Notes under the pieces: generated by a model
Database searches by the model: none
Seen by the model: the letters and a program-made list of their open reading frames with translations, nothing else
What the model was told of the DNA's origin: nothing
Source of the DNA: Engelhardtia mirabilis
Lineage (GTDB): Bacteria; Planctomycetota; UBA1135; GCA-002686595
Length of the DNA stretch: 64,000 nt
Reading direction: 5' to 3'
NCBI RefSeq assembly: GCF_007748095.1
Contig: NZ_CP036287.1
Span: 186,001-250,000, forward strand
Shown: positions 8,792 through 15,461 of the stretch, in pieces
How the letters are laid out: each line of letters begins with the position of its first letter
How positions within the stretch are numbered: the stretch's first letter is position 1
Position numbers and translations under genes: made by a program

Positions 8792-9413
8792 CCTGACTAC
8801 CGATGTATGTCTGGCCCAGGGTGGCGACGAGTGAAGCGATCTGGGCGCTTAGCTCGGCCGGCGAGATCTGAAGCCAGGCCTTCAGCGAATCCGGATCCTG
8901 GGATTGGAGGTGGAAGTTGAGTCCGACGAGGACGTTGCCGTCTTGATGGCTGGTGATCTCTAGGTTGACCACGCCTGGCTCGATCTCGAGTGTGCGTTTA
9001 GTTGCGCGCCCCTTGATTGAGAATCCAGCATCCGACACTGACTTATCTAATGCGATGCTCGTGAGTTCAAGGAGGTCAGTGGAATCGCCCTCAGACCCGA
9101 ATCGAACGTTGTAGCCGGCGGCCGTTAGCGGCGTCTCCGGGAGTGATTCAATGGCATTCACAGCGAATCTCATAGCGAGAACAAGGCTGTCGGGGGTCGC
9201 AGCGCTTGGCTCGATGATCAGTCTGTCGGACGAAACTGTTGCAACGCAGGCGTTATGAACCACCCTGTGAGGGGCAACACCATCCATTGGTACGTGAACC
9301 TCGACCGGGGTGCCCACTGGCAGCCGGAACACACGCGTGGCGATGCCCGCAGGCGTCAAGATCGCTGTGTTCCAACGACCCGCGACGACGACATTCCAAG
9401 TGAGTGCGTTCAT
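8784..9413 (-). CDS. Unassigned soluble protein, first gene of the operon
   Basis: About 209 residues from the ATG at 9413 (MNALTWNVVVAGRWNTA). The open frame continues upstream, but that part is low-complexity and reads like non-coding DNA. The protein is rich in alternating hydrophobic residues, as in an all-beta fold (FRLPVGTPVEVHVP, VNLEITSHQDGNVLVGLNFHL), and ends LGQTYIGSQDD. No catalytic motif is visible. It overlaps the next gene by 8 bp. The ribosome site is weak, so the start is moderately certain. Confidence 0.68.
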   Translation of the reverse strand: MNALTWNVVVAGRWNTAILTPAGIATRVFRLPVGTPVEVHVPMDGVAPHRVVHNACVATVSSDRLIIEPSAATPDSLVLAMRFAVNAIESLPETPLTAAGYNVRFGSEGDSTDLLELTSIALDKSVSDAGFSIKGRATKRTLEIEPGVVNLEITSHQDGNVLVGLNFHLQSQDPDSLKAWLQISPAELSAQIASLVATLGQTYIGSQDD

Positions 9414-9874
9414 GCGGAGAGGGGCTTTCGATCCATTAGTGATGCTACGGGAAGCGGTGGAGGGGGTTGGCTCGATTTCTGAGGGAGGGGGCGCCGGAGC
9501 GGCCGGAGCCGTTGGGCAGAGGGCGGTTCGATACGACCATGTTGCAGGAATGGGCGTCGGTGGAACACCCCCTTGTCGGTGAGGTCTCCCGGAGCCGTGC
9601 GGGCGACGGCTCCTGAGAGTCGGCGGCTCAGCTCGAAGGCTTCCGCTCCCCCGCAGCGTTCTGTAGCCTCCAGCCAACTGGTAGTCGACCATCGATGAGA
9701 TCATGGTCGGGATTGGCTGCCGTGCTCCTCGGTCAGAAGGCCCTCAGCTGGCTTCGAAGACCCGACCACCTTTCACGAAACCCTGAAGCCCCCAGAAGGT
9801 ATTGGCCTTCTCCCCCGGACCCATTGGTCCTTCGAGACTCTACCCAGGAAGCGCAGAACCGCGGCCTGTGCAAC
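9414..9874. other. Intergenic region upstream of the three-gene operon
   Basis: No gene is supported here. It should contain the operon promoter, but I could not pick a convincing one. A 34-bp sequence at 9743-9776 (CTCAGCTGGC then CCCGACCACC) recurs at 7293-7326 and 18424-18456 and is part of a small dispersed palindromic repeat. Confidence 0.45.
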
Positions 9875-9943
9875 CCGGAACATGGGTAACAGGTCTGCCC
9901 GGGCACATGGGTGACACCTGGGAGTTCCGAGAGACTGCGCGAG

Positions 9944-10024
9944 CCCCCCAGCAGGGCGGGAGCCCCGGAGAGGACGAGGAGCGTAGCGACGAGGACGCTC
10001 CGGGGCTCCCGCCCCGCTGGGGGG
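9944..10024. repeat. 27-bp-arm hairpin inside the IS481-like left end
   Basis: Arms 9944-9970 and 9998-10024 are complementary with one mismatch (core GGGCGGGAGCCCCGGAG). The loop holds GACGAGGAGCGTAGCGACGAG. It lies between the outer and inner copies of the IS end motif, so it may be a transcription block protecting the transposase, or a nested small element. Confidence 0.6.
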
Positions 10025-10179
10025 TGGCTGGCTGAGCGCCACGGTCCCGGGCGTGACATATCGGAATTTCGAGGGTGACCAGGCACATGGGTGACACCTC
10101 ATTCGGACCGGTCGTGCTCGACCGGGATGATTGTCCGAAGCCGATGTTGCAGCTCGGGGTATCAAGTCCACCTGTAGCC

Positions 10180-10292
10180 CGGCCAAGCTGGTCCACCCCG
10201 GCGGCGGGGTGATGGGCGGGTGAGATCGGCCAGGCTGGTCCACCCTGGTTCGGCCAAGCTGGTCCACCTCAGCTCGGCCAAGCTGGTCCACC
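10180..10292 (+). repeat. Four transposase-binding repeats at the IS21 no. 1 left end
   Basis: CGGCCAAGCTGGTCCACC occurs at 10180, 10227 (one change), 10251 and 10275, with spacings of 47, 24 and 24 bp. Multiple end repeats are a known trait of IS21-family elements and mark where IstA binds. Confidence 0.85.
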
Positions 10293-10371
10293 GCCGCCAG
10301 TCCCGAAGGTCCTCCCGCCGGTCTACTGACCGCCCTCATCCTCTTCGGCTCCCACGAGCCAAGGAGGATGG

Positions 10372-11967
10372 ATGGGCGCCAGGAGGACCGACATGCACAG
10401 ACTTCAGGAGATGCTCCGCCTGCACAGGCTGGGGCAGGGATCGCGAGGGATCGCGCGACAGCTGCACATTGGGCGGGACACGATCCGTGCCTACATGCGC
10501 GCGCTCGCTACGGCGGGGCTGCTCGAGGGCGCGCCTAACGAGCTGCCCGACCTCGATCAGCTGCGAGCGGCAGTCGAGGAGCACGTCCAGTCGAGGCAGG
10601 CGCCGCAGCAGCGCTCCTCGGTCGAGCGGTGGGTCGCGACGATCGAGCGGCTGCGGAAGAAGGGGGCCGGGCCGAGTGCGATCCACGACTGGCTACGCCT
10701 GAACGAGCCGGACTTCGACGGCAGCCTCTCGGCCATCAAGCGTCTGGTGCTGCGACTCGCCGACGCGGAGGGTCCCAAGCCGACGGACGTAGCCATCTCC
10801 GTCGAGACGACCGCGGGCGAGGTGGCCCAGGTCGACTTCGGCTACGTCGGGAAGCGCTACGACCCCGAGCGCGGCGTCTTGCGCAAGAGCTGGCTCTTCG
10901 TGATGACGCTCGGCTGCAGCCGCCACATGCACACCCAGATCGTCTTCGACCAGAAGATCGAGACCTGGGTGAGGCTGCATGTCGAGGCGTTCGAGTACTT
11001 CGGCGGCGTGCCGCGCGTCATCGTGCCCGACAACTTGAAGGCGGCAGTGATTCGGGCCTCGTTCGGCGTGGACGGCGAACCCGTCTTGAACCGCACGTAC
11101 GTCGAACTCGCACGCTATTACGGATTCCAGATCGACCCGACGCCGCCACGCGCGCCGGAGAAGAAGGGCAAGGTCGAGCGCGGAGTGCGCTACACGAAGG
11201 GAAACTTCTTCGCTACGCACGAGTCCGTCGACATCCACGAGGACCGGCGGGCGCTGCGGCGCTGGACGCTGGAGATCGCAGGGCGGCGCCGGCACGGGAC
11301 GACTGGCCGCGCACCGCTCGAGTACTTCGAGGAGGAAGAGCGCGCTGCCCTGCTGAGCTTGCCGCAGTCGCGGTGGGAGCTCGTGATCTGGAAGAAGGCA
11401 CGCCTGCATCGTGACAGCCACGTCCAGGTCGACGGCGCCTTCTACTCCGCGCCGTGGACCTTGCTGGGCCAAGACCTCTGGCTGCGCTGCACGACGCACT
11501 CGATTGTGATCTACGCCGAGGACTGCCGTCTTCACGCTCATTCGCGTGTGCCGCGCGGCAAGCGCAGCACGATCGAGTCGCATCTCCCCGAGCACCGCCG
11601 TGACCTCCGGCACCGCAGCCGCGAGCACTGGATCGTGCGTGCTCGGGTGATCGGTGAGGAGGTCGAAGTGCTCGCTGCCGCGATCTTCGACTCCGACGAT
11701 GTGCTCTACCAGCTGCGCAAGGTGCAGGCGGTCGTCACGCATCTCGAGGGCTTTCCGCGCGAGCGCGCACGCGCGACGGCCAGACGCGCGCTGCACTTCG
11801 GCTGCCTCGAGTACCGCAGCATCAAGAGCATCCTCAAGCAGGGGCTCGACCTCGAGCCCCTGCCGGAGGAGTCCGGGCGAGCGTGGTCTCAGGGATCGAT
11901 GTTCGCCCGCAACCCGCGCGAAACGCTCACAGCACTCCAGGAGAAGACCCATGGCGATCGCCGCTGA
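10372..11967 (+). CDS. istA: IS21-family transposase IstA (element no. 1)
   Basis: A 531-residue DDE transposase. Residues about 8-50 form a helix-turn-helix (LHRLGQGSRGIARQLHIGRDTIRAY). The integrase core follows, with VAQVDFGYVG around the first Asp, VIVPDNLKAAV around the second, and EKKGKVERGVRYTK carrying the catalytic Glu. A C-terminal beta-rich domain follows. AAGGAGG lies just before the ATG at 10372, which fixes the start. It overlaps istB by 17 bp. Length and order are normal, so the element may still be functional. Confidence 0.95.
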   Translation: MGARRTDMHRLQEMLRLHRLGQGSRGIARQLHIGRDTIRAYMRALATAGLLEGAPNELPDLDQLRAAVEEHVQSRQAPQQRSSVERWVATIERLRKKGAGPSAIHDWLRLNEPDFDGSLSAIKRLVLRLADAEGPKPTDVAISVETTAGEVAQVDFGYVGKRYDPERGVLRKSWLFVMTLGCSRHMHTQIVFDQKIETWVRLHVEAFEYFGGVPRVIVPDNLKAAVIRASFGVDGEPVLNRTYVELARYYGFQIDPTPPRAPEKKGKVERGVRYTKGNFFATHESVDIHEDRRALRRWTLEIAGRRRHGTTGRAPLEYFEEEERAALLSLPQSRWELVIWKKARLHRDSHVQVDGAFYSAPWTLLGQDLWLRCTTHSIVIYAEDCRLHAHSRVPRGKRSTIESHLPEHRRDLRHRSREHWIVRARVIGEEVEVLAAAIFDSDDVLYQLRKVQAVVTHLEGFPRERARATARRALHFGCLEYRSIKSILKQGLDLEPLPEESGRAWSQGSMFARNPRETLTALQEKTHGDRR

Positions 11968-12700
11968 CCTCGTCCCCGTACTCAAGAAGCTCCGGCTCTC
12001 GGGCGTGCTTCAGACGCTCGACCTGCGCACGAAGGAAGCCGTCGATGCGGATCTCAGCCACTCCGAATTCCTCTTCCGCCTCTGCAGCGACGAGGTCGAG
12101 CGGCGCGACTCGAAGCAGCTCGAGATGCGCTTGCGACGCGCGACCTTCGAAACCACCAAGCGGCTCGACGACTTCGAGTGGTCCTTCAACCCGCAGATCC
12201 CCAAGACCAAGATCATCGACCTCGCGACCTGTGGCTTCGTCGCGAAGCAGGAGAACGTGCTGCTGATCGGGCCTGCCGGCGTCGGCAAGAGCCACATCGC
12301 CCAGGCGCTGGGAGAACGCGCTTGCCGCGCTGGCCACTCAGCGCTGTACACGACCGCCCACCGGATGCTCACCCAGCTGCGGTCGTCACGGGCCGACCAA
12401 GGCTGGGACAAGCGGCTCCTGCGTTACACAACGCCGGACGTGCTGATCCTCGATGACCTCGGCCTGCGGCCGCTCGAAGGTGACGAGCCGATCGACCTGT
12501 ACGAGGTGATCCGAGCTCGCTACGAGCGGGGCTCGATCGTGGTCACGTCGAACCGCGCCATCGAGGAGTGGTACCCGCTCTTCCGCGACGACCTGATGGC
12601 CTCCGCCGCGATGGACCGCTTGCTCCACCACTCGCACGTCCTGGTGATGGAAGGGAGCTCCTACCGCAACCCGCCGACCAAAGGGCGCGAGGCTGTCTGA
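11951..12700 (+). CDS. istB: IS21-family transposition ATPase IstB (element no. 1)
   Basis: A 249-residue AAA+ helper ATPase. The N-terminal helical domain (KKLRLSGVLQTLDLR) precedes Walker A GPAGVGKSH at about residues 104-112. Walker B is VLILDDLGLRPLE, and the sensor is VVTSNRAIEEWYPLF. Known role: it assembles on target DNA and activates IstA. The ATG at 11951 lies inside the istA 3' end, the usual coupling. The sequence looks intact. Confidence 0.95.
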   Translation: MAIAADLVPVLKKLRLSGVLQTLDLRTKEAVDADLSHSEFLFRLCSDEVERRDSKQLEMRLRRATFETTKRLDDFEWSFNPQIPKTKIIDLATCGFVAKQENVLLIGPAGVGKSHIAQALGERACRAGHSALYTTAHRMLTQLRSSRADQGWDKRLLRYTTPDVLILDDLGLRPLEGDEPIDLYEVIRARYERGSIVVTSNRAIEEWYPLFRDDLMASAAMDRLLHHSHVLVMEGSSYRNPPTKGREAV

Positions 12701-12883
12701 TGCCCCGATCGAGGTGGACCAGCTTGGCCGAACTGGAGGATCTGTTTTTCCAGCCCCTCCTGGGCGCCCCTTTCTGGCGCTCCGAACCTCCCTTGCCGAG
12801 CACTCAATGACTGATTTCCGAGGGCACTGAGCTGGACCAGCTTGGCCGAACTGAGGGTGGACCTGACCAGCCGAACCTTGACA

Positions 12884-13999
12884 GCCGATCGCTGAGAACG
12901 CCCAGGCGAGCGGGGCCGAGGTGAACAGCCCAGTGGTCGTCCTCGACCGCTTCAAGGCCGACCATCTCGCCGGCCATGGCCTCGCCCACGAAGACGAAAC
13001 CTCGTGCCCACTTGATCGATCCGTCCCTTCGAACTCGTCGGGGTACTCGTGATCGACCAAGTCGTCAGGCATCTCGCGCTTCGACTCTCGATAGACCTCG
13101 GCCCGAGTCCGCATCTTCAGCAACTCGTGCGGGCGCTCGTTGTTGTAGACCTGCTGGAAGCTATCGAAAGCTCGCTGCTGAGCTCTGATGGAAGATCGCG
13201 GGGGCGAGGCCGTCTCCGCCTTCAGCGTCTCGCGGAAGCGCTCGTGCCGCCCGTTCTGATCCGGTCGCCCCGGCTGAATGAAGACCGGCTGCACGCCAAG
13301 CCCCAACATCCAGACGCCCAATCGCGAGAGACCGCCAAGCCCTCGGGAGCCGAACGGCGAGCCGTTGTCGCTGAGCATGTAGCTGGGCAGCCCGAAGGTG
13401 TAGAACAGCTCTTCCAGGCGGCGTCGGACGTCCTCCAGCTTCGGACCCACCATGGCGCGGCACTCGAGCGAGAAGCGGCTGTCGACGTCATTGACCGTGA
13501 GCGGGTCGCACCGCGTCCCGTCTCCGACGCGAAACCAGCCCTTGTAGTCGATCGACCAGACATCGTTCGGCGCCTGGGCGTCGACGACAGGCGCACCGTG
13601 GTATCCACACCTCCGCGACCTTGCTCTTCTCGCCACGACGACTCCCGCGCGCTGCAGAATCGCATCCACCGTACTCCGAGCCGGAAGAGTCAGTTCCGGT
13701 CGGTCACGCTCGAGGATCGACAGGATCTTCTTCGACCCCCAACTCGGATGGGCCTTCCGAACACGGAGGATCGCAGCCTCTACGTCGTCCGGCGTTTGAT
13801 TCGGATGCTTCTTCCGTGCTCGCGATCGGTCGCGAAGGCCCTCGGGTCCATCCTGCTGATACCGCCCGAGGAGCTTGTACCCCGTCTTGCGGCTGATCCC
13901 GAACTCCTCGCAGAGTTCGACCATGGATCGACGGCCACGCTGAGCCTCCGCAATGAACTTCAGGCGCTCATTCACTTGGTTGGTCTGATGCCACGGCAT
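12884..13999 (-). pseudogene. IS481-like transposase, frameshifted and truncated
   Basis: Reading leftward from the ATG at 13999, the protein has an HTH region (AQRGRRSMVELCEEFGISRK), a linker, and an rve core with NDVWSIDYKGWF (first Asp), PSYMLSDNGSPF (second Asp) and GRPDQNGRHERFRETLK (Glu). Near 13010 the frame shifts after YPDEFEG. The true continuation, WARGFVFVGEAMAGEMVGLE and then HLGPARLGVLSDR, is in another frame. At 12883 the IS21 element interrupts it, and any remainder lies left of 10173. It is inactive twice over. Confidence 0.85.
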
Positions 14000-14085
14000 C
14001 CAGGCCAGGAGACACCTTGGTCGACCCGCTGTCTGCCGTCGATGTCACCCATGTCCCCGGACACATGTGTTACCTATGTACCCGG

Positions 14086-14314
14086 ACCGGACCGCTTGCG
14101 ATTCGCCGGACTCCGCTATCCCCCCCACTCCAAGGTTCACAGGCCCACGAAACCACCCAAGTCCCATGTCCACCGAATCGAGGGACGGTCGAGAGCGCCG
14201 CTGACGCCCGGTCTCTCCTCCCTTGCCCGGACGACGCACCTCAGGTACAAAGCGAAGGCACTAGTTGTAGGTTGCTACAGCCATCGCCCAATCGCTCCCG
14301 CCGCCCTTCATGCC
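14086..14314. other. Spacer between IS481-like end and the kinase gene
   Basis: No gene is seen here. It separates the right end of the IS481-like element from the start of the PfkB gene and presumably holds that gene's promoter; no clear -35/-10 pair stands out. An open frame running through from 13049 is an accident of antisense reading. Confidence 0.45.
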
Positions 14315-15442
14315 ATGCCTAGTCGATTCTCAATCGACCGCGACATCGCCCGTCGACTTGTCACGTCCTTCAAGGATCAGCGGATCCTAATCATCGGCGA
14401 TATAATGATTGACAAGTACATTTACACTGAGCTGCGTTCGGAAACCGATGAGTCGGGACGGCGCACTCCCAAATTTCGAGCGGCCCGAGAGGAGATCCTC
14501 CTCGGCGGTGCAGGCTGCGTAGCCACGAACGTACGCCACCTCGGGGCCGACGCGACAATTATCGGCGTCACTGGCGCCGATTCGCGCCGCGACGAGCTTA
14601 TAGCCCTCCTTCAGCATGAAGGCATAGACCACGGCGCAGCTGGCGGCACAACAACCCTCATCAGCGAACCGACGACGATTCAAGGAGAGCCCAGGCCAAC
14701 AACGCTGAAGGCGAGGCTAATTGAAGATGCCGCCCATCTCTTTCGCTGCGACATCGAAGTCGACGACACGCTCTCCGACGAGACGTGCGCACTTGTCTGC
14801 GAAACTATTGCGCAACAGGCGCCGAGTGCGAACGCCATCATCATCGCCGACTACGACAAAGGTGTAATGAATGCCCAGACAATCGATGCTGCCATGCGCG
14901 CGGCCAAGGACGCAAAGATCCCAGCCTTTGTCGATCCCAAGCATCGCAACTTCTGGCGATACCGCGGCGCTACGCTGGTCAAGCCAAACCGCGTCGAGTT
15001 CGAACGCAATCAGGGAGTCCCGCTTCGATCGAAACAAGCGACCACACACGACATCGAGTTGGGCCAGATCATTGACCGCTGTCGTAGATCACTCCCCGAA
15101 ACCGCACGCAGAATGCAGGTCGACAACGTTCTCCTGACCCTTGGTAGCGACGGCATGGCTCTCTACCGGAGGGATAAGACAACCTCAGGCTCGCCCCGAG
15201 ACGCGCTACTACATCTTCCGGCCCTGAATCGCTCGCCAGTCGATGTTGTCGGCGCTGGCGATTCAGTAATAGCCACATTGGCCATCGCAGCCGCCGCCGG
15301 CTCAGATCTCGCAACCGCAGCTGCGCTAGCTACGATCGCCGCCTCGTTCGCGGTACGCCGCCCAGGGGCGCGCCCTGCACGCCTTCAAGACCTCATCGAC
15401 TGGCTCGAAAGCGATGAGCCTCTCTCGGACACGGGGCTCTAG
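14315..15442 (+). CDS. PfkB-family sugar kinase, HldE/RfaE kinase-domain type
   Basis: A 375-residue cytosolic kinase, ATG at 14315. It follows the D-glycero-beta-D-manno-heptose-7-phosphate kinase domain closely. The N-terminal block is ILIIGDIMIDKYIY. The substrate-side glycine block is LLGGAGCVATNVRHLGAD. The mid-protein blocks are IIIADYDKGVMN and PAFVDPKHRNFWRYRGATL, then KPNRVEFE. The catalytic anion-hole motif GAGDS begins at residue 313. HldE's second (adenylyltransferase) domain is absent. Composition is less GC-rich than the host. It is followed 19 bp later by the AAA+ gene and probably co-expressed. A role in making a phosphorylated sugar or nucleotide signal for the partner is speculation. 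Confidence 0.85.
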   Translation: MPSRFSIDRDIARRLVTSFKDQRILIIGDIMIDKYIYTELRSETDESGRRTPKFRAAREEILLGGAGCVATNVRHLGADATIIGVTGADSRRDELIALLQHEGIDHGAAGGTTTLISEPTTIQGEPRPTTLKARLIEDAAHLFRCDIEVDDTLSDETCALVCETIAQQAPSANAIIIADYDKGVMNAQTIDAAMRAAKDAKIPAFVDPKHRNFWRYRGATLVKPNRVEFERNQGVPLRSKQATTHDIELGQIIDRCRRSLPETARRMQVDNVLLTLGSDGMALYRRDKTTSGSPRDALLHLPALNRSPVDVVGAGDSVIATLAIAAAAGSDLATAAALATIAASFAVRRPGARPARLQDLIDWLESDEPLSDTGL

Positions 15443-15461
15443 GGTCGGAAGGCGCTCGACG

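Larger units (their letters stand above)
10173..12883 (+). mobile_element. IS21-family insertion sequence no. 1 (istA-istB)
   Basis: The boundaries are inferred from TGT at 10173 (TGTAGCCCGGCCAAG) and ACA at 12883 (complement TGTCAAGGTTCGGC), the usual IS21-family tips. The left end carries four direct copies of CGGCCAAGCTGGTCCACC (10180, 10227, 10251, 10275). The right end carries inverted copies at 12713 and 12831 plus a degenerate one near 12856. Inside are intact istA and istB. It sits in the transposase gene of the IS481-like element. No target duplication could be seen, so the exact tips carry some doubt. Confidence 0.8.
9875..14085 (-). mobile_element. IS481-like insertion sequence interrupted by an IS21-family element
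   Basis: Inverted ends of about 40 bp are visible: 9875-9918 contains ACATGGGTAAC and CACATGGGTGACACC, and the complement of 14043-14085 contains ACATAGGTAAC and GGACATGGGTGACA. Another CACATGGGTGACACC copy lies at about 10084-10099. Between the ends a leftward IS481-type transposase gene is cut by the IS21 element at 10173-12883. A strong hairpin (9944-10024) lies near the left end. No target duplication was identified. Confidence 0.7.

Noticed and set aside
12386..13999. A 537-codon leftward frame joining the IS481-like transposase to antisense of istB
   Set aside because: The frame leaves the real transposase after YPDEFEG and runs on through IS21 end repeats by chance; the true continuation is in another frame.
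13049..15442. A single 797-codon frame covering the IS481 antisense strand and the kinase gene
   Set aside because: Only the part from 14315 is protein-like. The upstream part is antisense to the IS481-like transposase.
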